A stretch of 64,000 bases of DNA from a virus, in the IMG/VR virus record IMGVR_UViG_3300035698_003924, positions 1 through 64,000 of that record, one strand, 5' to 3'. Positions 1-9,851 of the stretch are shown here, one piece after another (within the stretch, counting starts at the first letter, position 1; every line of letters begins with the position of its first letter). Both the position numbers and the translations under genes were made by a program. The notes under the pieces were generated by a model that saw only the letters and a program-made list of their open reading frames with translations, did not search any database and was not told the origin of the DNA.

Positions 1-2778
1 AATCAGCTGAAGAATTACTTCTTGACTCAGTGGGGCCAGCCGATCCTCGAGGTTATCAATACAGTACAACTGTCTCTTGGGGGCTTCACGTCAGTCATCA
101 GAGCCGTATCGGATACCTTCAAGCTTGTGGGTATCGCCGCCAGCGTAACTGCCGGTATCATGGTATTCAAGTATGTGGCCGGAGTCAAAGCTACTATCAT
201 TGCCACAAACGGCCTCGTTGCCTCTAACACCCTTCTAGCTGCTACTATGGGGCCAAAGGGTTGGATCACCCTGGCTATCGTGGGCATCACGGCTGTGACC
301 CTCTTGTTGCGTAAGGCTGAGGCGAGGTCTAAGGCACTAGGTGAAGCCTGGGCCAAGAATATCACTGAAGAAGTCCAAGAGTCCAACAGGTCGTTTGTGC
401 GGCTCGAAGAAGAAGCGATCAAGACTCTCAAGGCGCTTGCCTCTGCCCGTGCTCGCGCCACCGCGGAAGTCCAGAAGGTCTACAATGCTTGGCTGAATCA
501 GCAATTGGCCGCTGAGGATGCGACTAAAGCCAGCTTCAAGGCGATGGTGGCTAACGTCCAAGCAGGTGTCAAGGCGTCGCTTGACGCGATAAAGGTGCAG
601 CTTGCCGCGGCCAAGAAAGCTGTAAAAGACGTTACGAAGGACATGGAGAGCAACATCAAGAAGGGCCAGGACAATCTCCAGAGAGCTAAAACAGCCGTCT
701 TTGACAATAAGCTCGCAGGTAAGGGGCCAGCCGCACAGATGCAGATGCTCAGCCAAGAGGTCAAGCGACTGGCTGCGTTGCGTCGCACACTAAATGCTAG
801 CCAGCTCAAAGACTTTGAGCGAATCACAGATCGCATGACTGCGTTGATCGCCAAGCAGCAGCAACTCGCAGCCTCGGGTGCTAAGAAAGCAGCTGCGGCA
901 CAGGTTAAGACTGCAAAAGCCCGGCGTAAGGCCGCTGAGGATCTGACTAAGGTCGATGAAAAGCACAGGCGCAAGCAGCTCAATCAGGCGACTAAGCGCG
1001 CACAGCTTGAGAAGAATATCGCGACAGCTCGAAAGACTGTTGGCGTCAAGGAGCAGAAGGAGGGTCGTGCACCTGCGGCTAAGAGACCTGCGGCACATCT
1101 TGCCACAGAGAAGGCTAAGGCCGCCCTCGAGAAGCTAATCATTGCTCGCGATACTTTTAATCGTAAGGTACGCGAGGCTAACGCCGACCATCTTGCAAAA
1201 GCCGGCAAACTTCGACGCGCGCTCAATGCTCAAACTGCGGCAGCCAAGTTGCGCTTTGATTTCCAGAAGAAAACTACTGACTCGCTGATTGAAGAAATCG
1301 CTCTGCGCGACAAGATGCTGAAGGACCAGAAGAAGTTGAAGGAGGATGCCAACTCTGCTAAGATGTTGCTTGAAGGCCAGAAGGAAGCTGCCGAAGCTAA
1401 GCAGAAGGCCATCAAGCAGACTGCCGCCGAGGCAGCTAAGTTCAAACTTGATGACATAGCCAAGCTCAAGACAGAAGAAGAGTTGAAGGCTGCATTGCTG
1501 AAGCAACAGGCACTCCTCAATAAGCTAGAAGAACTCAAGACTGGTGTAGACCCCAAGGGCAAGGGTCAGTTCCTCTCAGATCGCGTAGAGGAACTCAAGG
1601 CGCTCATCAAGGAGCTTGACCGGATACAACGACTGAATGTCAGTGTAGCCCCCAATGAAGCTGAGCAAGGTGTCCGTCTCCAGGCGCAGCAGGCACAGAT
1701 AGCAGCTGAAAAGGAACTAGCGGCACTCCTAGCCCGCAAAGATCCGTCGGCTACTAGGCTCCCTGTCAAGGTCAAACTCACCGCGGAGCTGGCTGCAATC
1801 TACAAGAGGGTGGCCGCTAATATCCGGGAAAGAGACAAGGCCGAGGCATCTGGCCAGAAGTTCGATAAATCCGTAGCAGCATTGAAGGTTCTCACAGATG
1901 CCGCCGACAAAGCGCAAAAAGAGTTGAATAAGCTGTACCGGACGATTACTACTGTCACCCCCGGCGGATTGTTCAGTAAGCCGACAGCAGTAACGCAGTC
2001 ACTTGAGGACTACTTCAAGGACCTACGAACTGGTCTAGACAGATTCCTTGAAGCCAAACTGAGTTCCGGGACTATGACCGGTGCTCAAGCGAATAATGTC
2101 CGATTGCTAATAGACACGCTTGTCAAAGAACCTACTCAAGCGATCCGAAAAGAGCTCATGGCTGCTCTAAAAGCGTTGCCTATGCGGAGGGTTACGCACG
2201 ATAAGAGCAGCCCCTTCACGCATGTGCAACGAGTCATGGATGCATTAGGTAAGCTGCAAACTCCGGAGTATGCTACAACCCTGGTGAATAACATCAAGAA
2301 GATGCGCGCTCAGGGAGTGCTACTGGAGAGGGAGATTGCAGCCCTCGCTAAAACCCTCGACCAGAAGCTACAAGTGACTGCGGCGGGCGTGGACTCGTTT
2401 GCTGAAAGTATCAGTAAAGCTAACACGGCTATCCGTAACTTCATTCTCAGCCTACCCGCCGGTACGTTGAAGCCGGCCCCAGAGGCACCTGCAAAAGCCA
2501 AGGGTAAAATCACTGGCGGCTACACACGAGGACTGGACACCATCCAGCGATCACTGAGTCCCGGCGAGCTGGTCATGAATCCTAGTGCATCGAATCAGTT
2601 CTACGGTCAGCTTCAGGCGATGAACGCCGGAGTCCATAGAGCCGATGCCCCGAACACAAACATTACAGGCAACTGGAATATCAGTGTCAACTCTACTGGG
2701 GACACGTCAACAGATATCCAATCTATCGCTAAGGGATTGCGTCGCGAGCTGCGCCGCAAGCGGGTGTCACTCTCATGA
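1..2778 (+). CDS. Tail tape-measure protein, C-terminal part (5' end outside window)
   Basis: The frame is open from base 1, so the true start lies upstream; the first in-window start-like codon is a TTG at 22. Tape-measure proteins run inside the tail tube, set tail length and help DNA entry. About 925 residues are visible. Residues ~30-105 are Ala/Gly-rich and hydrophobic with the MGPKGWI-type segment common in tape measures. A long Lys/Glu/Ala-rich coiled-coil region follows to ~residue 640. The C-terminus has the SPGELVMN-type motif often found at the end of these proteins. I see no lysozyme or peptidase domain. It overlaps the next tail gene by 4 bp (ATGA). Confidence 0.88.
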   Translation, partial: NQLKNYFLTQWGQPILEVINTVQLSLGGFTSVIRAVSDTFKLVGIAASVTAGIMVFKYVAGVKATIIATNGLVASNTLLAATMGPKGWITLAIVGITAVTLLLRKAEARSKALGEAWAKNITEEVQESNRSFVRLEEEAIKTLKALASARARATAEVQKVYNAWLNQQLAAEDATKASFKAMVANVQAGVKASLDAIKVQLAAAKKAVKDVTKDMESNIKKGQDNLQRAKTAVFDNKLAGKGPAAQMQMLSQEVKRLAALRRTLNASQLKDFERITDRMTALIAKQQQLAASGAKKAAAAQVKTAKARRKAAEDLTKVDEKHRRKQLNQATKRAQLEKNIATARKTVGVKEQKEGRAPAAKRPAAHLATEKAKAALEKLIIARDTFNRKVREANADHLAKAGKLRRALNAQTAAAKLRFDFQKKTTDSLIEEIALRDKMLKDQKKLKEDANSAKMLLEGQKEAAEAKQKAIKQTAAEAAKFKLDDIAKLKTEEELKAALLKQQALLNKLEELKTGVDPKGKGQFLSDRVEELKALIKELDRIQRLNVSVAPNEAEQGVRLQAQQAQIAAEKELAALLARKDPSATRLPVKVKLTAELAAIYKRVAANIRERDKAEASGQKFDKSVAALKVLTDAADKAQKELNKLYRTITTVTPGGLFSKPTAVTQSLEDYFKDLRTGLDRFLEAKLSSGTMTGAQANNVRLLIDTLVKEPTQAIRKELMAALKALPMRRVTHDKSSPFTHVQRVMDALGKLQTPEYATTLVNNIKKMRAQGVLLEREIAALAKTLDQKLQVTAAGVDSFAESISKANTAIRNFILSLPAGTLKPAPEAPAKAKGKITGGYTRGLDTIQRSLSPGELVMNPSASNQFYGQLQAMNAGVHRADAPNTNITGNWNISVNSTGDTSTDIQSIAKGLRRELRRKRVSLS

Positions 2779-3146
2779 GCTTCTTGATGGAATACCCGAC
2801 TATTGGCTCACCGACTGAGACCGTGACACTACGGAACCCACAGTTCGAGGATCAGCAAAAGACCGAGGCCGCTGCGATCATTGGTCGTAGCGACTTCGGC
2901 CAAGCTCAAACTCGGCACGTAACGGGTCGCAATGTTTGGCAGGTGTGGGAATACACATTCCTTGTCTACGATGACCCCGAACCCTTGCGCGAGTTCCTAG
3001 CAGCTACGACGGGCCTAGAGATTAAGGTCACAGACCATGACGCCAATGTTCGTAACGGATTCATTATCATGGAACCGATACAGTTCGTAGAATTACGTAG
3101 TGGCGTGTTATGGGAAGTTACCTTCACGTTCATGGAGTCACAGTAA
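2775..3146 (+). CDS. Small tail-tip protein (distal-tail-like)
   Basis: 123 residues. It begins with an ATGA overlap with the tape measure and ends in a TAATG overlap with the adhesin gene, so it is translationally coupled at both sides. The pattern TVTLRNP, then a WEYTFLVYDDPEPLREFLAATTGLEIKVTDHD segment, then WEVTFTFME, is repeated at low identity at the N-terminus of the next protein (TVTIRNP ... FFELTAGETIKYTDYNGDIW). The two therefore share a tail-attachment fold. Position directly after the tape measure is where distal tail and baseplate proteins lie. The exact role is inferred. Confidence 0.7.
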   Translation: MSFLMEYPTIGSPTETVTLRNPQFEDQQKTEAAAIIGRSDFGQAQTRHVTGRNVWQVWEYTFLVYDDPEPLREFLAATTGLEIKVTDHDANVRNGFIIMEPIQFVELRSGVLWEVTFTFMESQ

Positions 3147-6100
3147 TGTCAGTAACTTTCTCATACCCATATACCAGCCCATCGACCACCGTAACCATCC
3201 GTAATCCTGACTTGGGTAACGCGGATATAGCCCACTTCCGCCCCAATATAATGAAGGCTACCGATGGGACGGTCTACTCGTATAAGCGCACACCTGTACT
3301 CCGCCAGTTCCTGCTCAATTTTCGGGGTATCTGTGACACTGAGATTGCTGCAATCCAAACATTCTTTGAGCTGACCGCTGGCGAGACTATCAAATACACG
3401 GACTATAATGGAGATATCTGGCAGGTTGTTTCATTGAATCAGCCGCTAGAGTATGAAGATACGCGAGACAACAACTACAAGTTCACGCTCCAGCTTGAGG
3501 GCATACCAGACTCCAGCACATCGACGACGACTACTGAGGCGCCCACGACCACTACCACAGTAGCGCCCACTACGACCACTACCACAGTAGCGCCGACAAC
3601 AACTACGACCACCGTCGCGCCGGTATGCAATGACTGTGAGCCAGCTATAGCGGTAGAGATGTGTGTAACCCTGGCCGGTCTAGCTGGCGACCTATTAGCG
3701 TACAACGGCCAGACTACTGTGACGTTCGACGCTGCCTGTACTTGGTATGATGATTCAGATGATCCGCATATCATCCTACAGTATGTCAGTGGGCGCTGGT
3801 ACATTTTCGTCAAATCCGTGAACAACTGTACTAAGACCTTTGTGGGTGACGTTACGCCCAACGTCTGTGCCCCTTGGGATGACACATTTACCGAGGCGGC
3901 TTGTGACGTGCTAGCTTGCACGGATCCGGATACGTGCACAGATAGTATCGGGGCCACGGCAGCGGTAACATCTGGTCCCTGTGTCACAACGACTACCACT
4001 ACAGTCGCGCCAACCTCGACGACCACAACTGAAGGCCCGACCACAACGACCACGACAGCCGCGCCCACAACGACCACAACGACCACTACCGGTGCACCGA
4101 CCTCGACGACTACGACAGTCGCACCGACCTCGACGACCACCACGGCAGCGCCGGACTGCAACAGTTGTAATCCTGCTCTACCGAATCAAATGTGTATCAC
4201 CCTCGTGGGTCTCGCAGGCGATCTAGCCGTTTGGAATGGCGCCAATACCGTGACATTCACCACTGGGTGCAGATGGCATCTAACTGATGGCACCGCAGAT
4301 TTGGAGTTATACTATGCCGGCGATCACTGGTGGCTTTATGCGAGTTCGGGGCCGAGCTGTATCAAGACCTGGGTGGGACCATCGGAACCCTCAGATAGCA
4401 AACCGTGTGCACCCTGGGATGCAACGTTCAGCGAAGATGACTGCATCGGCAGTCTTTGCGCAGATCCGCAGACCTGTGGTGATAGTGCCGGAGCTACTGC
4501 TGTGGTGGCTTCGGGTGCTTGTACTACAACGACCACGACAGCCGCGCCCACAACGACCACATCAACGACCACCACGGCAGCGCCGGACTGCAACAGTTGT
4601 AATCCTGCTCTACCGAATCAAATGTGCCTGACCATCGCAGGCTTAGAGGGTGACCTAGCGCTGTGGAATGGCGAACACACAGTAACCTGGGTATCGGGCT
4701 GCAACTGGCTGAAGGATTTGGGCGGCGGCGATGAACTGCTCCTAGAGTATATTACTGATTCTTTGTGGTACATCTCTGCCAATGTTGGCGATGCCGACTG
4801 TTCAATGCAGTGGGAAGATAGCGCTGGCCCGATCCATGATGCTCCCTGCGATCCGTGGAATGTTACATACGTTATCGCAGACTGCATATCTAACTCCTGC
4901 AGCGATCCGTCAACGTGCGGCGAGAGTGGGGCCGCAACAGTCTCAGTCGTTTCGGGTGCTTGTACTACAACGACCACGACAGCCGCGCCCACAACGACCA
5001 CAACGACCACTACCAGTGCACCAACGTCTACGACGACCACGACCACGACCACGACTCACGCCCCGACATGTAATGATTGTTGGCCCGACTTGCCGCCGAC
5101 ACTATGTGTGACGCTAAACGGCTTGGGTACGGGCTTCAGCTACTGGAATGGTGCACATGAGATCACACAGCTGTCTGCCGGCTCATGTACGTACTCGGCT
5201 TCCGATGGTGACAAATACCTGATATTGAGCTATGATACAGGCAGATGGTACACAAAAATCACCGAAGATTTCGGCGGCAGTTGTACCAAGCAGATGGAAC
5301 TCGTGGCCGGGGAGCATACCTGCGCCCCTTGGGATGGCGTTTGGAGAGCAGTAGACTGCGGTAACATTTGCTCTTACGGCGACGCGTGTTTGGACAGCGC
5401 AGACGCTACCTTATCAATAGCTAACACGGGTACCTGCACGACCTCCACAACGGCTGCACCCGTATCTACTACCACCACAACCGTTGGCCCCGGCTGCTTG
5501 GGTCAGCAAGTTTTCACTGAGTTCGTTGAGGCTGACCCCACAGACTTCTTGACTATGACACCCACGAAGATTCAAGGAATCGATATTAGCACCCGTGCAG
5601 ATGCTTGGGCGTATAAAGACTGCTGCGAGGGCTACTTCAATGAGTTGGATATTGATTTTGAGCTCAGGGTCAATGACGCTACCGGAAGCACAAGTTTTGG
5701 TACTTTCGCGGTGTCGAATGTGGTGGACACTGTTACGCACTGGATTTCTAGTAGCGACCAAGCCCTAGTTGTCTGGGTCTATGCTTTCAGCGGGTCGGTA
5801 GATATCTACTTCTCGAATACTGAACTTGGCACCTTTGACTCCATATCCGTCGGAGTGGGCACCAAGTTTTATCTCTCAGTAATCAGGGAGACAGGCGCTA
5901 CCACAGCTGAGTGTAGGATCTATACGGACTTCGCTAGGACGCAACTGGCCGTCACTTTGAGTGTGACTGTGACTGCCGGCAGGTCTTGGAAAAATCTCTT
6001 CGGGTTCGTCAGCTTCAATTCTGGCGCCGGCGGTTACTGTGATGCAGACATTGAGAACATGGTCGTGCACTCAGGTAGTTGTGCTGACGACCTCGAAGTA

Positions 6101-6529
6101 GATAGTGTGACGCTGACAGAGGGTACGTTGGCCACTGGCGATCTGGATAGTCTCACGACGGTAGATGCTGACTATTATCAGATCACAGAGGTCACGGGTA
6201 CACCCGGCTTTGATCTGCGATTCAATTTTGTCGATGTGTGTTCCGAGATTTTCTATATCAAGTTCGTGGGCCAGTACGACGGCAACCCCGCCCACATAGT
6301 AAAAGCCCAGTGGTGGAACTACGATACCTCAGCTTGGGTAGATGCAACAGCAGAGTCCACGGACTTCCCCAGTCAGGCGCCTGACTATGTGCGCACATTC
6401 GATATACCCAGTGCAGATTATGTTGAGGGCTGTGAGGCGATCTTCCGTATTAATCACACCTCTCCGGGCGACACAAATCACGAGTTCTACATCGACCAGT
6501 TGGTACTCTTAGCTGGAGTCGCCCCATAA
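3146..6529 (+). CDS. Modular Thr-rich (mucin-like) tail adhesin with four Cys-rich repeats
   Basis: Start at 3146 (TAATG coupling) rather than the longer frame from 3110. 1127 residues. Residues 1-121 resemble the preceding small tail protein and probably dock to the tail. Four Cys-rich modules follow at about residues 160-281, 336-460, 481-608 and 641-766, each of pattern CNxC...MCxTLxGLxGDL...WNG...CxW...C...CxPWD...C...CxDPxTCxxSxxAT...SGxC, with roughly ten cysteines each. They are separated by Thr/Ala/Pro linkers such as VAPTTTTTT. The C-terminus (from ~residue 785) has a lectin/LamG-like beta-rich domain and a second beta-sandwich. The cysteines suggest disulfides in an extracellular particle protein. 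The linkers resemble O-glycosylated mucin stalks, and the next operon segment encodes glycosyltransferases. Receptor binding is inferred from architecture and position. Confidence 0.75.
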   Translation: MSVTFSYPYTSPSTTVTIRNPDLGNADIAHFRPNIMKATDGTVYSYKRTPVLRQFLLNFRGICDTEIAAIQTFFELTAGETIKYTDYNGDIWQVVSLNQPLEYEDTRDNNYKFTLQLEGIPDSSTSTTTTEAPTTTTTVAPTTTTTTVAPTTTTTTVAPVCNDCEPAIAVEMCVTLAGLAGDLLAYNGQTTVTFDAACTWYDDSDDPHIILQYVSGRWYIFVKSVNNCTKTFVGDVTPNVCAPWDDTFTEAACDVLACTDPDTCTDSIGATAAVTSGPCVTTTTTTVAPTSTTTTEGPTTTTTTAAPTTTTTTTTGAPTSTTTTVAPTSTTTTAAPDCNSCNPALPNQMCITLVGLAGDLAVWNGANTVTFTTGCRWHLTDGTADLELYYAGDHWWLYASSGPSCIKTWVGPSEPSDSKPCAPWDATFSEDDCIGSLCADPQTCGDSAGATAVVASGACTTTTTTAAPTTTTSTTTTAAPDCNSCNPALPNQMCLTIAGLEGDLALWNGEHTVTWVSGCNWLKDLGGGDELLLEYITDSLWYISANVGDADCSMQWEDSAGPIHDAPCDPWNVTYVIADCISNSCSDPSTCGESGAATVSVVSGACTTTTTTAAPTTTTTTTTSAPTSTTTTTTTTTHAPTCNDCWPDLPPTLCVTLNGLGTGFSYWNGAHEITQLSAGSCTYSASDGDKYLILSYDTGRWYTKITEDFGGSCTKQMELVAGEHTCAPWDGVWRAVDCGNICSYGDACLDSADATLSIANTGTCTTSTTAAPVSTTTTTVGPGCLGQQVFTEFVEADPTDFLTMTPTKIQGIDISTRADAWAYKDCCEGYFNELDIDFELRVNDATGSTSFGTFAVSNVVDTVTHWISSSDQALVVWVYAFSGSVDIYFSNTELGTFDSISVGVGTKFYLSVIRETGATTAECRIYTDFARTQLAVTLSVTVTAGRSWKNLFGFVSFNSGAGGYCDADIENMVVHSGSCADDLEVDSVTLTEGTLATGDLDSLTTVDADYYQITEVTGTPGFDLRFNFVDVCSEIFYIKFVGQYDGNPAHIVKAQWWNYDTSAWVDATAESTDFPSQAPDYVRTFDIPSADYVEGCEAIFRINHTSPGDTNHEFYIDQLVLLAGVAP
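3508..5489 (+). repeat. In-gene repeat region: four Cys-rich modules with ACN-codon linkers
   Basis: Within the adhesin gene the linkers are low-complexity ACN codons at about 3508-3625, 3985-4155, 4522-4587, 4966-5067 and 5440-5489. Long identical stretches occur at DNA level between modules: the linker-to-module junction at 4130-4193 recurs at 4562-4625, and the junction at 4508-4565 recurs near 4954-5012. Modules have therefore been copied or exchanged recently. Confidence 0.85.
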
Positions 6530-9411
6530 TGGTAAGAACACTCTCGTCAAATCTGGCTACTAAGGTTGCTACGCTCCACGGCACAGAGCCATACTACGTT
6601 GTCAAGATCGAGTGGACCAGCGGTACTGTGTGCTATGCTAGCAAGGCCAAGGTGTTTGATGGCTTCAACTGTAAAGCATACCTCCAGAATACTGGTGACA
6701 TATCTGCGGTGGCTAACACCGACAACTATGGGGAGTCCTCCACATTTAGTATCGTATTGTTCGGTGAGACTGGCTCATTGAAAGATATACTTGATACCGA
6801 TGTGATGGAGCGTACCACCGCTACGTTGTATATGATGTTTGAGAATATCGACGATGCTGACGCGTTGATCTTAATCAAGGGTGTTGTCTCTGGCGATATA
6901 GCTTACTCCGAGATTGACCGTAAGCTGTCGTTTGAAATTGAATCAATCATCGACTCGAATGAAATCGGCTATGCCCCGGCAGAGGACGAGTTCGCCAACC
7001 TCAATCCAGACGGTGTGGATAAAGCATGGCCTCTGTGTTATGGTACAGTCTTGCGTGTACCGACTGCCCCAGTATATAAGAAAATCCACAGCATCACAAC
7101 TGTCGCGATACAGGGCTTCTTCAGTACCGGCACTATCGTAATGGCTAAGGTATTCGAGGAAGGTCCGACGCTGACATTTACCTGCGGCGGCCTGAAGTTC
7201 ACTGGGACCGTGGACGGTACTCTAATAACTTTCGTCACGATGAATGACAGTTATTACACAGATGTAGCCATCCTAGACCGCCCACTCCCCGCTGATGATC
7301 CTAGCTACTTTGACGCCTCGGTCTGTTGGGTCAGCTCTGACGTAGACCTTACGAACAAATACTGTACCGTGTTCGATCTGGCTATGGGCGGTTGGGCGGT
7401 CAACTGGTGTATCCGTCAAGAGGGCACGAAGTGCCACTTTGTGAAGCCCTGGGGTTCCGTGAATCAGCAGAAGGCACTTGATTCTACTAACGTCATGACT
7501 GACGTAGCCGGATTCCCCAAACCAAGTTGGCCGGCCGACATGACCGTACCGTCGTCACTGTATGATTACAACTGGCGGCTCGGTTCTTGGGAAGTAAACG
7601 GCGACTTCTCTGGCTATATCCTGACGCCAGACAGCTACGAGATACTCCCGCACAGTGTCTTTCTGCAGCTCACGGGTGTCGATGATGTGTACGTTTGTAA
7701 CCTGGGCGCGACCACAGCTATACTGGAAGTATTCAGTCACCGCCCCGTCAATGGCGAGAAAGCCCTAGCACCCATACCCTCTCGCTATTATGCCACGAAC
7801 TTGAGTGACACCATCAACGGTAAGAGTTGTACTACTCTCACTTTCTATGTACCTCTGGCACAGCGCGACGATGGTGCGTGGGAAGATGAGATTTATGTAT
7901 CATTGACCTCAGCTAAATCCTCGAGTACCCCGGCCATCATTGAAGATTTACTGACAACCTACACGAACATCACTGTAGATGCGGCCAGTTTCGCGGCGGT
8001 GGCAGCTGACCTAGCCACCTACCCCTCGCATGTAGCCTTCTTGGAGCAAGAAGATGCGTTGAGCTTATGTGAGGAAATCGCATACGAGGCTCGCTGTGCG
8101 CTGTACGTATACAATAATGTGGCGTACCTGAAGTATCTGTCTAAGGCACCGGCATCCACCGTAGCTATCAGCGACGCTGATACTATCGACGGGTCTGTGC
8201 GCATGATGTTCACGACCTACGAGGACGTCGAAACGCGGGTTGATGCAAACTGGAAGTTGGACTACTCCGGTGAAGAAGATACGGAGTGGGTCTATACTTA
8301 CAAGAATAACATAGAGGCGTATGGTCTCCGTGAAGAAGAGCGCACCTACAAGATTTACAACATCAAGGCCTTGGTCAAAGCCTCCGTGGACTTTTGGGGT
8401 CACAGGGATTCAAACATCTGGCGTGTTGTATCATTCAGTACGCCGCTACAGACTACGGCCCTGCAACTGTTTGACGACGTATCTCTGAGCCTAGCCATCT
8501 TGAGCAGTAATACAATCGATGGTATCGTGATCGACCAGAAGTTTGCAGTAGCCGGGGACACGGTCACATATAAGGTGCTACTCGCCTCCCGCGCGGGTGT
8601 TTCCGATGGTGGTGGCCAGCCCCTGGAAGAATCAGATTTTTGGTCTGTGGCAGCCGTATCAGTCACTAACCCCGGCCTCGGCCTGTCACAGACCGACTAC
8701 ATTGTAGACTTCGTAGAGAACCCCGGCTCTGGCAATACCCACGGTAGCAAGTACACCGAGGGTAACGGCTCTGTGACTGTGGCACCTACCGCCCCGGCTA
8801 CGCCGACTCCGACTACACCGCCCACTACATCGGCGCCCGGCTGTAGCTATAGTGACCCATTCACCCGCGCCAATGAGAATCCACTTTCGACGCCATACGC
8901 TCTTATCAACACCGATGGCACCCCTGATAACATGCAGCTCATTACTAATCGTGTGGTCAAGTCAATCAGCACCGGCGAACAGTTCGCTGTGTACTACCGT
9001 GTTGCGTGTGACGCGGACCATTATGCACAGGTAGACTATAATATAGTATACGGGGGATCGCCAACAGGGTGGGGTGCCGTTGCTGTTCGTTTTGCCGCTA
9101 CTCCTGATGCTTACCCTGCTTACTTGGCCAGGATCACTGGTAACGGGATTCTTACTATAGATAGACTCACGGACTACGGGCCGCCAGCAACCTACGATAC
9201 CCTGGGCACCATTTATGGCCAACCGTCAGCGGGCACACTGAAGCTGACGGTTATCGGCGATGAGCTGCGGGCATACATAGACGGCAACTTGAAGCTGACT
9301 ATAACCGATACAGCCATAGCTGGCGAACCTGCTACAGCTTTTGGTGCCGGCAATACCGCTGGTAGCAGTTCGGCTACCTTCCTAGATAATTTTGAGACAG
9401 GTGACTTATGA
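6529..9411 (+). CDS. Large tail-tip/baseplate protein with Pro/Thr linker and C-terminal LamG-like domain
   Basis: 960 residues; the TAATG overlap couples it to the adhesin. Residues 1-~160 resemble the N-terminal region of siphophage tail-tip proteins and the middle region is long and beta-rich. Residues ~750-775 form a Thr/Pro linker (APTAPATPTPTTPPTTSAP). The last ~185 residues (from SDPFTRAN to FLDNFETGDL) match the concanavalin/LamG-like pattern of a DxFxR start, a YxARI segment and an xAYIDGNLKLTITD strand. Such domains bind carbohydrate or mediate adhesion. With the preceding gene it probably forms the host-contacting tip. Function is inferred. Confidence 0.7.
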   Translation: MVRTLSSNLATKVATLHGTEPYYVVKIEWTSGTVCYASKAKVFDGFNCKAYLQNTGDISAVANTDNYGESSTFSIVLFGETGSLKDILDTDVMERTTATLYMMFENIDDADALILIKGVVSGDIAYSEIDRKLSFEIESIIDSNEIGYAPAEDEFANLNPDGVDKAWPLCYGTVLRVPTAPVYKKIHSITTVAIQGFFSTGTIVMAKVFEEGPTLTFTCGGLKFTGTVDGTLITFVTMNDSYYTDVAILDRPLPADDPSYFDASVCWVSSDVDLTNKYCTVFDLAMGGWAVNWCIRQEGTKCHFVKPWGSVNQQKALDSTNVMTDVAGFPKPSWPADMTVPSSLYDYNWRLGSWEVNGDFSGYILTPDSYEILPHSVFLQLTGVDDVYVCNLGATTAILEVFSHRPVNGEKALAPIPSRYYATNLSDTINGKSCTTLTFYVPLAQRDDGAWEDEIYVSLTSAKSSSTPAIIEDLLTTYTNITVDAASFAAVAADLATYPSHVAFLEQEDALSLCEEIAYEARCALYVYNNVAYLKYLSKAPASTVAISDADTIDGSVRMMFTTYEDVETRVDANWKLDYSGEEDTEWVYTYKNNIEAYGLREEERTYKIYNIKALVKASVDFWGHRDSNIWRVVSFSTPLQTTALQLFDDVSLSLAILSSNTIDGIVIDQKFAVAGDTVTYKVLLASRAGVSDGGGQPLEESDFWSVAAVSVTNPGLGLSQTDYIVDFVENPGSGNTHGSKYTEGNGSVTVAPTAPATPTPTTPPTTSAPGCSYSDPFTRANENPLSTPYALINTDGTPDNMQLITNRVVKSISTGEQFAVYYRVACDADHYAQVDYNIVYGGSPTGWGAVAVRFAATPDAYPAYLARITGNGILTIDRLTDYGPPATYDTLGTIYGQPSAGTLKLTVIGDELRAYIDGNLKLTITDTAIAGEPATAFGAGNTAGSSSATFLDNFETGDL

Positions 9412-9851
9412 GCGCATACTTAGAATACTGGGTGGCCGCCACCGATCTGCCGAAACTAGCAAAAGCCGAGATAGGCTATGTCAGTAATAACTTACAAAGA
9501 ATCGGCGGCACGGTGAACATACTCATACTGTTCAGCGATATGCACAGACTGCGTAAGGCCGGCGTCGCGCTAACAACTTTTGAAGATGGGTCACCCGAAG
9601 GTGTGTGTATGATTAACATCATACGGGCGGGCCTCAAGAATGGTAAGTGGCGGCGCCGTACCGTTCGGCGCATGGCACTGGATGCCATGAATCATATCAC
9701 TGTTGAAGCCATAGTTAGGATAGTGGTTAATCTGTATGAGCGCGGGCTGGACATTGAGATATGCTTGCTTATAGTCAAAGATGCCGGAATCGAAGCACCT
9801 TTTATGAGAGAGATTGATGCCCGACTCGCCAAGCGTGGAAGCACAACTTAG
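9408..9851 (+). CDS. Hypothetical protein at the junction of tail and glycosyltransferase genes
   Basis: 147 residues, ATGA overlap with the tail protein and 35-bp overlap with the next glycosyltransferase. I do not recognise the family. It is basic and partly hydrophobic, with a Lys/Arg-rich stretch (KNGKWRRRTVRRMALDA) near the middle. The tight coupling shows it belongs to the same transcript. Confidence 0.65.
   Translation: MSAYLEYWVAATDLPKLAKAEIGYVSNNLQRIGGTVNILILFSDMHRLRKAGVALTTFEDGSPEGVCMINIIRAGLKNGKWRRRTVRRMALDAMNHITVEAIVRIVVNLYERGLDIEICLLIVKDAGIEAPFMREIDARLAKRGSTT

Noticed and set aside
3475-4161. Long valine-rich reading frame on the minus strand opposite the Thr-rich linkers
   Set aside because: It is the complement of ACN repeats in the adhesin gene and has no ribosome site.
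3508-5489. Diversity-generating retroelement target
   Set aside because: Repeats suggest recombination, but there is no reverse transcriptase and no template repeat in the window.
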